Origin: Sanguibacter suarezii NBRC 16159
GTDB taxonomy: Bacteria > Actinomycetota > Actinomycetes > Actinomycetales > Cellulomonadaceae
Assembly: GCF_001552735.1 (NCBI RefSeq)
Contig: NZ_BCRT01000015.1
Span: 186,001 to 250,000 of the forward strand
Direction of reading: 5' to 3'
Length of the DNA stretch: 64,000 bases
Of the stretch, positions 30,822 through 39,693 are shown in pieces. Within the stretch, counting starts at the first letter, position 1; each line of letters opens with the position of its first letter. The notes under the pieces are model-generated. The model had not been told where the DNA came from. It did no database searches and saw only the letters and a program-made list of their open reading frames with translations. Made by a program: the position numbers and the translations under genes.

Positions 30822-32750
30822 TCAGGTGAACAGCGGAGTCAGAGCCGCGTACTCCTCGACCGAGCCGTCGCGCAGGCAGACCTCGATGATCTCGCGGCCC
30901 AGCGGGTCGAGGTCGTCGGTGAGGAACTGCGTGAGCTCGCTCTTGAAGAAGTCGGTGATGATCTTCGCCCCGGCGTCGTAGGCCTCCACGCCCACCTGCG
31001 ACTGGAGCTCGGGGCGCAGGAACGTGGGGCGGATGAGCTGCCCGTCGATCTTCATCTCCTTGAGCGTGTACCCGAACAGCGCACAGCGCGACGGCGTGAG
31101 CTCCTCCGCACGCAGCTTGCCGCCCCCGCGACGGGCGAGGTACTCCCGGGTGAGCCACTCGGCCGCGAAGTCGACCTTGTACGCGCCGATGTGCTGGTTG
31201 GGGGTCAGCACGTAACGCGTGCGGTCCATGTCCACGAGCTGGCGCAGCAGCAGGTTCGCCGCGGCCACCTTGGTGCCGGTCGCGAAGGGCCAGTACGAGC
31301 CGACGCCCTCGGCGACCATGCCGCCGTGGGAGAGCTTGTCGGTCGCGGTCTTGGACTCCCCGATCGAGGGGTTCTTGTCCCCGCGCGGGGCGATGAGACG
31401 CCAGATCCACGCCAAGGACGGGGGCACGATGTGCGTCATGCCCATGATCCCGTAGGTCGGGTTCTCCCGGGTGCAGGCCGGCATCCGGGCGCCGAAGGTG
31501 CGCACGTCGACCTCCTCGGCCCCGGTGACGTCCGTCATGAGGTGGCGCGGCACGACCACCCGCGGGTTGGGGCAGCGCTTGCCGTTGGAGTCGAGGGTGT
31601 GCTCCCACGGCAGCACCGTGGCGTCGGGGACGCCGTGGATGTTGAAGAAGACGAGCGGCTGGTCGGGGTGGATGACGGCGCGCTCGAGGTGCACGTCCTG
31701 GCCGTAGCCGGTGAGGTTGTCGACGCGGACGAACCAGCCGTCCTCGGCGTCGGCCACCACGAGCCGGCCGTCTCCGGTCTGCAGGTCGACGTGGCACAGC
31801 GTCATGTCGTCGGTGACCGGCGCGAGGGCGCTGGTCTCGCCGAGGGTGATGACGTAGGGCTCGTCGGAGACGACGTTGGTCCCCAGCAGGATCCGGCCGT
31901 CCTCCTGGCGGCGGATCTCCTGGCACATCTCGGACTTGCCGCCGCCCGAGGCGCCCTCGTGCATGATGACGGTCTCGTTCTCGTACGGGGTGGTGACACG
32001 GACGGAGGAGGCGTGGGCGGTGACCCAGCCCTCCTGCTCACCGACGTCCAGGAGGACGGAGAAGACGCCCTTCTTCGCGCTGGGGCCCGGGTAGAGGTTG
32101 TAGGCGAAGACCTCGTGCAGCGTCTCGGAGCGGTCGTGCACCACGACCTGACGGCCCTCGAAGTGCGTGTGCCGGAACGGCGGGGCGACGTAGAGGATGG
32201 ACCGCGGCTCGAAGGGACCGAGCTCGTCGAAGGTGACCCAGCCCTGCAGGTCGACGAGGGTCAGCGCGAAGAAGGCGGAGTTGACCGGGCAGATCGCCAG
32301 CGAGGGGTAGCCGTGCGTGAGGCCACCAGCCTTGAAGGGCACCACGACGAGGTCCTGACCGGCCAGCCAGTCCAGCGTCTCGGCCTTGACCGAGGCGAAC
32401 TCCGCGCCGAAGACGTCGCGGTAGCGGGGCTTGTCCGTGGGCAGGTCGTCGGCGATGCGCATGCAGTCCGGGTCCCGGCGACGCATGTAGTCCTCGGGGT
32501 AGTTCACCGCGATGCCGTTCTTGCACCGCACGACCTCGGCCTCGGGCACCGGCGTGCCGAAGACGTCGTACTCGACCGTGAACCGCGGGCCGCCGTCCGG
32601 GCCGAGCGCCAGCTGGTAGAGCTCGTCACGGGAGGTGGGGACGATGACGTTGGCACAGGCGTCCAGGGCGGCCTGGACAGCGGGGGGAAGAATCATGCCT
32701 GCGGGGATGGACCCCGTCCCGGACAGAGCCACGCTGTCGATCAGTGTCAT
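30822..32750 (-). CDS. DUF4914-like protein with a kinase-type P-loop
   Basis: A 642-residue conserved protein that I match, from memory of the family, to DUF4914; no characterised function. A nucleotide-binding P-loop GASGGGKS lies at 266-273 (MHEGASGGGKSEM), similar in style to PEP carboxykinase and HPr kinase loops. Other conserved-looking segments are RCKNGIAVNYPEDYMRRRDPDC, YVAPPFRHTHFEGRQVVVHDR, NLYPGPSAKKG and FFNIHGVPDATVLPWEHTLDSNGKRCPNPRVVVPRHL. It has no signal peptide or membrane helix. GGAG lies five bases before ATG 32750. It is not GTP-PEPCK: the PACGKTN motif is absent. Divergent from valS; monocistronic. Confidence 0.75.
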   Translation of the reverse strand: MTLIDSVALSGTGSIPAGMILPPAVQAALDACANVIVPTSRDELYQLALGPDGGPRFTVEYDVFGTPVPEAEVVRCKNGIAVNYPEDYMRRRDPDCMRIADDLPTDKPRYRDVFGAEFASVKAETLDWLAGQDLVVVPFKAGGLTHGYPSLAICPVNSAFFALTLVDLQGWVTFDELGPFEPRSILYVAPPFRHTHFEGRQVVVHDRSETLHEVFAYNLYPGPSAKKGVFSVLLDVGEQEGWVTAHASSVRVTTPYENETVIMHEGASGGGKSEMCQEIRRQEDGRILLGTNVVSDEPYVITLGETSALAPVTDDMTLCHVDLQTGDGRLVVADAEDGWFVRVDNLTGYGQDVHLERAVIHPDQPLVFFNIHGVPDATVLPWEHTLDSNGKRCPNPRVVVPRHLMTDVTGAEEVDVRTFGARMPACTRENPTYGIMGMTHIVPPSLAWIWRLIAPRGDKNPSIGESKTATDKLSHGGMVAEGVGSYWPFATGTKVAAANLLLRQLVDMDRTRYVLTPNQHIGAYKVDFAAEWLTREYLARRGGGKLRAEELTPSRCALFGYTLKEMKIDGQLIRPTFLRPELQSQVGVEAYDAGAKIITDFFKSELTQFLTDDLDPLGREIIEVCLRDGSVEEYAALTPLFT

Positions 32751-32933
32751 AGCTACTCCAAGGTCGGACCTCACGTGAGGGCGTCGGACATCGGCCGAGC
32801 GCGGCGATCTCACCCAGGCCTTTGCATGGAGATTACGAGTCGATGACCATGTCAACCAGGGACCTTTGACTAAATCTTCTGCTGGCTCGTTCCGCAGGCC
32901 CCGCAGCGGCGGACGAGGACGGGAAGCGCGCGC

Positions 32934-32939
32934 GAATCT
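32934..32939 (+). promoter_or_regulatory. Possible -10 box of valS
   Basis: GAATCT is six bases before ATG 32946. If used, the mRNA is leaderless and 32946 is the true start rather than ATG 32955. Confidence 0.3.
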
Positions 32940-32945
32940 GGGAAG

Positions 32946-35666
32946 ATGGGTCCCATGAGTTCATCTGACACCCCCGCGCCCGCGAACCCCTCGACCCCGC
33001 CGCAGTCCCTGGTGGCCACGGTCAAGCAGGTTCCGGACAAGGTCAGCCTGGACGGCCTCGAAGGTCAGTGGGACGCCGCCTGGTCCGCCCAGGGCACCTA
33101 CGCCTTCGATCGCACCGCTGAGCGCGACCAGGTGTACTCCATCGACACCCCGCCGCCGACCGTCTCCGGCTCGCTGCACGTGGGGCACGTGTTCAGCTAC
33201 ACCCACACCGACGTCATCGCGCGCTTCCAGCGCATGCGCGGCAAGTCTGTCTTCTACCCGATGGGCTGGGACGACAACGGCCTGCCGACCGAGCGCCGGG
33301 TGCAGAACTACTACGGCGTGCGCTGCGACCCTTCCCTCCCCTACGTCGAGGGCTACCAGCCGCCGCTCGAGGGCGCCGAGGGCAAGAGCGTCAAGGCCGC
33401 CGACCAGCAGCCGATCAGCCGCAAGAACTTCGTCGAGCTGTGCGAGCGTCTCACCGCCGAGGACGAGAAGCAGTTCGAGGCCCTGTGGCGCTACCTCGGC
33501 CTCTCGGTCGACTGGAACCACCACTACCAGACCATCGGGCAGACGGCGCAGGCCACCGCGCAGACCGCCTTCCTGCACAACCTGGCCCGCGGCGAGGCCT
33601 ACCAGGCCGAGGCCCCCGGGCTGTGGGACGTGACCTTCCAGACCGCGGTCGCCCAGGCCGAGCTCGAGGCCCGCGACTACCCCGGCCACTTCCACAAGGT
33701 CGCCTTCCACGCTCCCGACGGCTCGAAGGTCTACATCGAGACCACCCGTCCCGAGCTGCTGCCGGCCTGCGTGGCGCTCATCGCCCACCCCGACGACGAG
33801 CGGTACCAGCACCTCTTCGGCACGACCGTGCGCTCCCCCCTCTTCGACGTCGAGGTGCCGGTCATCGCGCACACCGCCGCCGAGCCGGACAAGGGCGCGG
33901 GCATCGCCATGTGCTGCACCTTCGGTGACCTCACCGACGTGCAGTGGTGGCGCGAGCTGCAGCTGCCGACCCGCTCCATCCTCGTCCGCGACGGCCGGAT
34001 CACCCGCGAGGTCCCCGAGTGGCTGACCTCCGAGCGCGCCGTCGCGCTGTTCACCGAGCTGCTGGGCAAGACGACCTTCTCCGCCCGCACCGCGATCGTC
34101 GACGCCCTGCGTGAGGCCGGCGACCTGGACGGCGAGCCGGTGCCCACCCAGCGCAAGGCGAACTTCTTCGAGAAGGGCGACAAGCCCCTGGAGATCGTCA
34201 CCAGCCGCCAGTGGTACATCCGCAACGGCGGACGCGACGCGGACCTCAACGCCGCCCTGCTGGCCCGCGGGGAGGAGCTGAAGTTCCACCCCGAGTTCAT
34301 GGCCGTGCGCTACTCCAACTGGGTGAGCGGGCTCAACGGCGACTGGCTGGTCTCCCGCCAGCGCTTCTTCGGTGTGCCGATCCCGGTCTGGTACCCGGTC
34401 GACGCCCACGGCGAGCCGCAGTGGGACGCCCCGATCGTCCCCGACGAGGCCATCCTGCCCATCGACCCGTCCTCCGACGTGCCTGCCGGCTACACCGCCG
34501 ACCAGCGCGGACAGGCCAGCGGCTTCATCGGCGACCCGGACATCATGGACACCTGGGCGACGTCCTCGCTCACCCCGCAGATCGCCGGTGGCTGGCTCTC
34601 CGACCCTGACCTGTTCTCCCGCGTCTTCCCGATGGACCTGCGCCCCCAGGGCCAGGACATCATCCGCACCTGGCTGTTCTCCACGGTTGTGCGCTCCCAC
34701 CTCGAGCACGACTGCCTGCCCTGGGCCAACGCCGCGATCTCCGGCTGGATCCTGGACCCGGACCGCAAGAAGATGTCCAAGTCCAAGGGCAACGTCGTGA
34801 CCCCGATGGGGCTGCTGGAGGAGCACGGCTCCGACGCCGTGCGCTACTGGGCCGCCTCGGCTCGCCTGGGCACGGACGCGGCCTTCGAGGTGGGGCAGAT
34901 GAAGATCGGTCGCCGGCTGGCGATCAAGGTCCTCAACGCGAGCAAGTTCGCACTGTCCTTCGCCGGTGAGGGTGAGGTCAGCCTCGACCCCGCCCGCGTC
35001 ACCGAGCCGATCGACCGTGCCATGCTCGCCGGCCTGGCCGACGTCGTCGACCGCGCGACCGCGGCGCTGGAGTCCTACGACCACACCCGGGCCCTGGAAC
35101 TGGCCGAGACCTTCTTCTGGACCTTCTGCGACGACTACCTCGAGCTCGTCAAGGACCGTGCCTACGGTGCCGGTTCCCTCGAGGTCTCCCCCGAGACCGA
35201 CTCCGCTCGCACCGGCCTGGCCATCGCGCTGGACACGATGCTGCGGCTGTTCGCCCCGGTCCTGCCCTTCGCGACCGAAGAGGTGTGGTCCTGGTGGCGT
35301 GAAGGCTCGGTGCACCAGGCCGCCTGGCCGACCTCGGACCGCCTGCGCGAGGCTGCCGGCGACGCCGACACCTCGGTGCTCACCGCCGCCGGTCACGCCC
35401 TCGCCGCGCTGCGCAAGATCAAGTCCGAGGCGAAGGCCTCCATGCGGACCCCGATCCTGCTCGCCGAGCTGGCCGTGCCCCGCGCCTACCTGCACGCGAT
35501 CGAGGCAGCCGTGGTCGACATCCGCGGCGCTGGACGGGTGACCGGCGAGCTCCGGCTGGAGATCGCCGCCGACGGTCAGGGTGACCCGGCCGTCCAGGGT
35601 GGCATCGTCGTGGTGCAGTCCGAGCTCGGCGAGGCCGAGACGAAGGTGAAGCAGCCGCGCGCCTGA
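32946..35666 (+). CDS. valS: Valyl-tRNA synthetase, archaeal-type (type 2)
   Basis: A 906-residue class I synthetase charging tRNA-Val. The HIGH motif is HVGH (78-81, SGSLHVGHVFSYTHTD) and KMSKS is exact (609-613). The segment VFYPMGWDDNGLPTERRVQNYYG replaces the bacterial TDHAGIAT-type sequence and, with the lack of the C-terminal coiled-coil arm, marks the archaeal-like ValS type found in some bacteria. Two in-frame ATGs (32946, 32955) are possible; the first has a -10 box at leaderless distance, the second has GGAAG nine bases upstream. Divergent from the DUF4914-like gene and followed by an acyl-CoA ligase after 48 bases. Confidence 0.95.
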   Translation: MGPMSSSDTPAPANPSTPPQSLVATVKQVPDKVSLDGLEGQWDAAWSAQGTYAFDRTAERDQVYSIDTPPPTVSGSLHVGHVFSYTHTDVIARFQRMRGKSVFYPMGWDDNGLPTERRVQNYYGVRCDPSLPYVEGYQPPLEGAEGKSVKAADQQPISRKNFVELCERLTAEDEKQFEALWRYLGLSVDWNHHYQTIGQTAQATAQTAFLHNLARGEAYQAEAPGLWDVTFQTAVAQAELEARDYPGHFHKVAFHAPDGSKVYIETTRPELLPACVALIAHPDDERYQHLFGTTVRSPLFDVEVPVIAHTAAEPDKGAGIAMCCTFGDLTDVQWWRELQLPTRSILVRDGRITREVPEWLTSERAVALFTELLGKTTFSARTAIVDALREAGDLDGEPVPTQRKANFFEKGDKPLEIVTSRQWYIRNGGRDADLNAALLARGEELKFHPEFMAVRYSNWVSGLNGDWLVSRQRFFGVPIPVWYPVDAHGEPQWDAPIVPDEAILPIDPSSDVPAGYTADQRGQASGFIGDPDIMDTWATSSLTPQIAGGWLSDPDLFSRVFPMDLRPQGQDIIRTWLFSTVVRSHLEHDCLPWANAAISGWILDPDRKKMSKSKGNVVTPMGLLEEHGSDAVRYWAASARLGTDAAFEVGQMKIGRRLAIKVLNASKFALSFAGEGEVSLDPARVTEPIDRAMLAGLADVVDRATAALESYDHTRALELAETFFWTFCDDYLELVKDRAYGAGSLEVSPETDSARTGLAIALDTMLRLFAPVLPFATEEVWSWWREGSVHQAAWPTSDRLREAAGDADTSVLTAAGHALAALRKIKSEAKASMRTPILLAELAVPRAYLHAIEAAVVDIRGAGRVTGELRLEIAADGQGDPAVQGGIVVVQSELGEAETKVKQPRA

Positions 35667-35714
35667 GTCCCCCGCCACCCCGTTCTGCCGCTCACCGTCG
35701 AGAAAGGCGCACCC

Positions 35715-37514
35715 ATGCGCGAGTACACCTCCCCCAGCGTGGCTGATGTCACCGCTGAGACATCGATCAACACCCTGCTCGCCACCCGGGTGGCAGCAGG
35801 AGGGGACGGGGTGCTCATCGAGCGCAAGGCCCACCTCGGCGACGCATGGATCGCGATCACCGCGAGCCAGTTCCAGGCGCAGGTCACGGCGGTGGCCAAG
35901 GGCCTGGTCGCCCACGGCGTGGCCGTGGGCGACCGGGTCGCGATCATGTCCCGCACCCGCTACGAGTGGACGCTGCTGGACTTCGCCATCTGGGCGGCCG
36001 GGGCGGTTCCGGTGCCGGTCTACGAGACGAGCTCGGTCGAGCAGATCCGCTGGATCTGCTCCGACGCGGGCGTACGGATGGCGATCGTGGAGACGACCGC
36101 CCACGGCGTGCTCTTCGAGGACGCCCGCTCGACCCTGCCCGGCGTCGACTCCGTCCTGGTCATCGACGAGGACGCGGTCGAGATGCTGCGTGCGGCCGGC
36201 ACCGAGGTCCCCGACGCCGAGATCACCGCGCGCGCCACGGGCGTGCACGGGTCCGACCTCGCCACGATCATCTACACCTCCGGGACGACCGGACGGCCCA
36301 AGGGCGTCGAGCTGACCCACTGGAACTTCGTCTACCTCACGCGCAACGGGGTGGGCGGGCTGGGGCAGATCTGCTCCAGCCCCGGCGCTCGCACGCTGCT
36401 GTTCATGCCGCTCGCGCACGTCTTCGCGCGGTTCATCGAGGTGCTGTGCGTGACCTCGGGGGCGGTCATGGGCCACACCCCGGACACCCGCAACCTGCTG
36501 CCTGACCTGGCCACCTTCCGTCCGACCTTCCTGCTCGCGGTCCCTCGGGTCTTCGAGAAGGTCTACAACTCCTCCGAGCAGAAGGCTGGGGCCGGCACCA
36601 AGCTCAAGCTCTTCCGGTGGGCCGCGAAGGTCTCAATCGCCGCCTCGCGCGCGAGCGAGACCCCGGAGGGCGTCCCCACCGCGCTCAAGGCTCAGCACGC
36701 CCTCGCTGGCGCGCTCGTCTACCGCAAGCTGCGCACCGCGCTCGGTGGCACCCAGTACGCCATCTCCGGCGGCGCACCCCTGGGTGACCGGCTGGGCCAC
36801 TTCTACCGTGGCATCGGCCTGACCATCCTTGAGGGCTACGGCCTCACCGAGACCACCGCACCGACCGCGGTCAACCTGCCGGGCCTGGTCAAGATCGGCA
36901 CCGTCGGCCCCGCCTTCCCCGGCACGAGCATGCGCATCGACGACGACGGCGAGATCCTCGTGCGCGGCGACCACGTCTTCCGCGGCTACCACAACAACCC
37001 CGAGGCCACCGCTGATGCCCTGGTCGACGGGTGGTTCCGGACCGGTGACCTCGGGTCCCTCGACGACGACGGCTACCTGCGCATCACCGGTCGCAAGAAG
37101 GAGATCATCGTGACCGCGGGCGGCAAGAACGTCGCGCCCGCCATGCTCGAGGACCGCCTGCGCGGCCACCCGCTGGTCAGCCAGTGCGTCGTGGTGGGCG
37201 ACCAGCGGCCCTTCATCGCCGCTCTGGTCACCCTGGACGGGGAGATGCTGCCCGGGTGGCTGCGCAGCCACGGTCTGCCCCCGATGGACGTCGCGACCGC
37301 GAGCAGCGCCCTGGAGGTGCTCGAGGCTCTCGACCGTGCGGTCGACCGCGCCAACGAGGCCGTGTCCCGGGCCGAGTCCATCCGCAAGATCCGCGTGCTC
37401 ACCACCGACTTCACCGAGGAGAACGGGTACCTCACCCCGTCCCTCAAGGTGAAGCGGGCCCTGGTGCTCAAGGACTTCCAGCCGGAGATCGAGCAGATCT
37501 ACGCCGCAGGCTGA
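35715..37514 (+). CDS. Long-chain fatty-acid-CoA ligase (AMP-forming)
   Basis: A 599-residue adenylate-forming enzyme of the FadD15 type that activates fatty acids with ATP and CoA. The AMP-binding motif IIYTSGTTGRPKG has Tyr187 through Gly197, the second core YGLTETTAPTAVNLPG follows, then WFRTGDLGSLDDDGYLRITGRKKEIIVTAGGKNVAP, and the catalytic lysine is in LTPSLKVKRALV near the end. It is soluble or membrane-associated. GAGAAAGG precedes the ATG. A small protein gene begins three bases after its stop, so they are co-expressed. Confidence 0.94.
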   Translation: MREYTSPSVADVTAETSINTLLATRVAAGGDGVLIERKAHLGDAWIAITASQFQAQVTAVAKGLVAHGVAVGDRVAIMSRTRYEWTLLDFAIWAAGAVPVPVYETSSVEQIRWICSDAGVRMAIVETTAHGVLFEDARSTLPGVDSVLVIDEDAVEMLRAAGTEVPDAEITARATGVHGSDLATIIYTSGTTGRPKGVELTHWNFVYLTRNGVGGLGQICSSPGARTLLFMPLAHVFARFIEVLCVTSGAVMGHTPDTRNLLPDLATFRPTFLLAVPRVFEKVYNSSEQKAGAGTKLKLFRWAAKVSIAASRASETPEGVPTALKAQHALAGALVYRKLRTALGGTQYAISGGAPLGDRLGHFYRGIGLTILEGYGLTETTAPTAVNLPGLVKIGTVGPAFPGTSMRIDDDGEILVRGDHVFRGYHNNPEATADALVDGWFRTGDLGSLDDDGYLRITGRKKEIIVTAGGKNVAPAMLEDRLRGHPLVSQCVVVGDQRPFIAALVTLDGEMLPGWLRSHGLPPMDVATASSALEVLEALDRAVDRANEAVSRAESIRKIRVLTTDFTEENGYLTPSLKVKRALVLKDFQPEIEQIYAAG

Positions 37515-37517
37515 GCC

Positions 37518-37964
37518 GTGGCCCGCAACCCGGTCGTCTCGATCGACGCAGTCGAGGTCGGTCCGCCGGACCTGCCCGCGCAGCTGCCGTGCACGGCCAC
37601 CTTGTTGCGCATGCTTCCTGGCCCGGACCGCGAGGGGTACGCCCTGGCCTCCCTCGCCCACCCGATCCGCTTCTCCACGACCACGGCGCAGCTGGGCGAG
37701 GGCACCTATGACACGAGGCGGCTGGCGGGCGCGGACCCGGCCACCGTCGTCGTGCGCGCGGACGGCTCGGTCGAGGCGCTCGTCTACGGCCTGGTCCTCG
37801 CGCCCCGGGTCGCCGGTGCACGGTTCCACCCGGCGATGACGGGCTTCCCGGTGGCCCTGGCCTACATCCTCGACCCGACCCAGCTGCGGGACGCGGCCGT
37901 CGACCTCACCAAGGTGCACTACGCCGCGATCGCCCTCATCTCCGTGGTCGACGCGGGCGGCTGA
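37518..37964 (+). CDS. Hypothetical protein coupled to the acyl-CoA ligase
   Basis: A 148-residue protein with a GTG start three bases after the acyl-CoA ligase stop, which implies translational coupling. I do not recognise a family. The composition is that of a soluble alpha/beta protein: DLPAQLPCTATLLRMLPGPDR near the start and HPAMTGFPVALAYILDPTQLRDAAVDLTKVHYAAIALISV near the end, without a signal peptide or membrane helix. Codon use resembles its neighbours. The fixed spacing to an acyl-CoA ligase suggests a lipid-linked role, but that is only context. Confidence 0.72.
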   Translation: MARNPVVSIDAVEVGPPDLPAQLPCTATLLRMLPGPDREGYALASLAHPIRFSTTTAQLGEGTYDTRRLAGADPATVVVRADGSVEALVYGLVLAPRVAGARFHPAMTGFPVALAYILDPTQLRDAAVDLTKVHYAAIALISVVDAGG

Positions 37965-37977
37965 GAGCCCGGGCACG

Positions 37978-38016
37978 CCGCTGGCCCGGGACGGTCTCCC
38001 CGTCCCGGGCCAGCGG
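37978..38016. terminator. Strong bidirectional hairpin between convergent genes
   Basis: Perfect 17-base-pair stem (37978-37994 with 38000-38016), loop TCTCC, no T-run. It lies between the stop codons of the small hypothetical gene and the Rv2629-like gene. Confidence 0.75.
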
Positions 38017-38020
38017 GTGG

Positions 38021-39220
38021 TCAGGCGAGGTTGGAGATGCGGGAGGTGTCCGAGGACAGGCTCGGCGAGAGACCGTCTCCAGGGGTCCCGTCGTCGTGCC
38101 AGCGCAGCACCGCGCCCACACCGTCGCTCAACGCCAGGGCGTCGGTGGGGACGAAGGTCAGCCCAGCGTCCTGCCCCAGCGCCGCCCGCACCAGGGCGAC
38201 CGTGGCCGGGAGCTGGTAGGCACCGTCCTCGACGCCCAGGTCGCCCAGACCGTCGGTGGTCACGGCGAGCTGGAGGGGCTGGGGGCCCACCCACACCGTG
38301 AGCCCGGCGAGGTCGGTGTCGGGGCCGTACTCGTCGGAGAGCAGCAGCTCACGGACCTGTCCGCGGGCGAGGACGGCCACCACGCTCTCCAGACCGCTCA
38401 CGCCGCCGACGTTGCGACCGCGCTCGGACCGGAACTCCTCGAGCATCGCCTCGCGGCGGCGAGCCCGGTACTCGTCGAGGGCGTTCTCGATGTGCGCCTC
38501 GAAGGCTGCCTCGTTGACCCCGGAGGCACGAGCCCCGCCGGGGACGTCGACGACGAGCTCGAGGGTCTTCTTGCCGAGCGCCCCGCGCAGCAGCGCGACC
38601 GCCCGTACGTCACCGGAGAGAAGGATGAGCTCGGGACGGTGGGCGACCACCTGACGCTCGAGGTCCGCCGCGACCACCTCGGCGTTACGCTCCCAGGAGT
38701 CCTCCGCGCGGGTCTCCAGGCGCCGGTTGCTCATGCCTCCGGCGCTCACCTTGCTGATGACGTCGTGGGAGCCCTCGACCGTCTCGGCCTCGGGGTAGGG
38801 CAGGTGGCCACCGGCCTCGGCCCAGGTGAGGTCGGCACCCTGCCGGTCCACGACCACGCGGAGGTAGTCGACGGAGTCGTCGGCGGCGCGGGCTGCTTGC
38901 AGCAGCTCGGGCACGGGGCCGTAGGTGGCCTTCTGCACGGCAGGAGGGTCCTTGATGACCCGGTCCACGAGGATGCCGTCGGAGGCGTTGGCGACGATGA
39001 CTCGTCCGTGCGGGCCGCCCACCCGAGTGGGCCTGAGCACCTCGTCTTCGATGATCTGGATGACCTCGGGGGCCGCGCCGTCCTTCTCCAGGGAGCGTCG
39101 CAGGCTACGCCATCTCTCACCGACCTCGCGGTCCCCCTCACCGATCCGGGTCGCGTCGATGTAGACGGTTGCGAAGGGGCCGGGAGTTCCCAGAAGCGGC
39201 TTGAGCCAGTCAATCTTCAT
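38021..39220 (-). CDS. Rv2629/Balon-family ribosome hibernation factor (eRF1-like)
   Basis: A 399-residue protein of the bacterial eRF1/Pelota-like (baeRF) group. Recognised from overall layout: an N-terminal domain starting MKIDWLKPLLGTPGPFATVYIDATR, a central domain with DSWERNAEVVAADLERQVVAHRPELILLSGDVRAV, and a C-terminal domain ending VLRWHDDG. In this family the ribosome-binding members (Balon, Rv2629) occupy the A site during dormancy; the eRF1 GGQ tripeptide is not present, so no peptide release is expected. GAGG lies upstream of ATG 39220, and a longer upstream frame lacks support. It is alone, convergent with the ligase pair. Role here is inference from family. Confidence 0.8.
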   Translation of the reverse strand: MKIDWLKPLLGTPGPFATVYIDATRIGEGDREVGERWRSLRRSLEKDGAAPEVIQIIEDEVLRPTRVGGPHGRVIVANASDGILVDRVIKDPPAVQKATYGPVPELLQAARAADDSVDYLRVVVDRQGADLTWAEAGGHLPYPEAETVEGSHDVISKVSAGGMSNRRLETRAEDSWERNAEVVAADLERQVVAHRPELILLSGDVRAVALLRGALGKKTLELVVDVPGGARASGVNEAAFEAHIENALDEYRARRREAMLEEFRSERGRNVGGVSGLESVVAVLARGQVRELLLSDEYGPDTDLAGLTVWVGPQPLQLAVTTDGLGDLGVEDGAYQLPATVALVRAALGQDAGLTFVPTDALALSDGVGAVLRWHDDGTPGDGLSPSLSSDTSRISNLA

Positions 39221-39335
39221 ACAAAGACCTCGTGCCTTCCATAGGAGGCGGTCGGCCGGAGCGGTCCGACCGCAGGCACTCCAGTCTCTGTCACCTGCCA
39301 CACCCTCGCCACTGGGCCCGTGCGCCCTGAACCTG

Positions 39336-39689
39336 TCAGGAGTAGGTGTCGAGGACCCCTGCGCTGCCGTGCGCAGCGGCGATCCGCTCGTGGTGGCGGA
39401 TCACCTCCGAGACGATGAACTCGCGGAACTTCTCCGCGAAGGCCGGGTCCAGGCCTGCCTCGAGGGCGATCGAGGTCAGCCGCTCGATCTGCTGCTGCTC
39501 GCGCTGCGGGTCGGCCGGGGCCACTCCCCCGTGCGCCTTGAGCTCGCCGACCCGCTGGGTGAACTTGAACCGCTCAGCCAGCAGGTAGACCAGCGCACCG
39601 TCGATGTTGTCGATGCTCCCCCGCAGACGCAGGATCTCGTCTCGGATGGTGGGATCTTGGGTCGGGTCGGAGCGTTCGTCCGAGGGCAT
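39336..39689 (-). CDS. Chorismate mutase, AroQ type
   Basis: A 117-residue all-helical mutase that converts chorismate to prephenate for phenylalanine and tyrosine. The helical core reads LRGSIDNIDGALVYLLAERFKFTQRVGELKA, with the Arg and Lys residues typical of the active site (RLRGSID; RVGELKA), and REFIVSEVIRHHERIA at the end. The ATG lies four bases after the clpX stop, so it is expressed from the clp operon. This clpX-chorismate mutase neighbourhood seems unrelated in function. Confidence 0.9.
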   Translation of the reverse strand: MPSDERSDPTQDPTIRDEILRLRGSIDNIDGALVYLLAERFKFTQRVGELKAHGGVAPADPQREQQQIERLTSIALEAGLDPAFAEKFREFIVSEVIRHHERIAAAHGSAGVLDTYS

Positions 39690-39693
39690 CGAC

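Noticed and set aside
30822-32750. GTP-dependent PEP carboxykinase
   Set aside because: The length and P-loop style suggested it, but the hallmark PACGKTN segment and the metal-binding motifs of PEPCK are absent.
32820-32875. TTGACA-N14-TAATCT as promoter of the DUF4914-like gene
   Set aside because: Both hexamers are good on the minus strand, but the 14-base spacing is too short for the main sigma factor; recorded only as possible.
32961-36476. A 1171-codon frame opposite valS and the acyl-CoA ligase
   Set aside because: It runs across two well-supported genes and their gap and has the low-complexity composition of antisense frames in GC-rich DNA.
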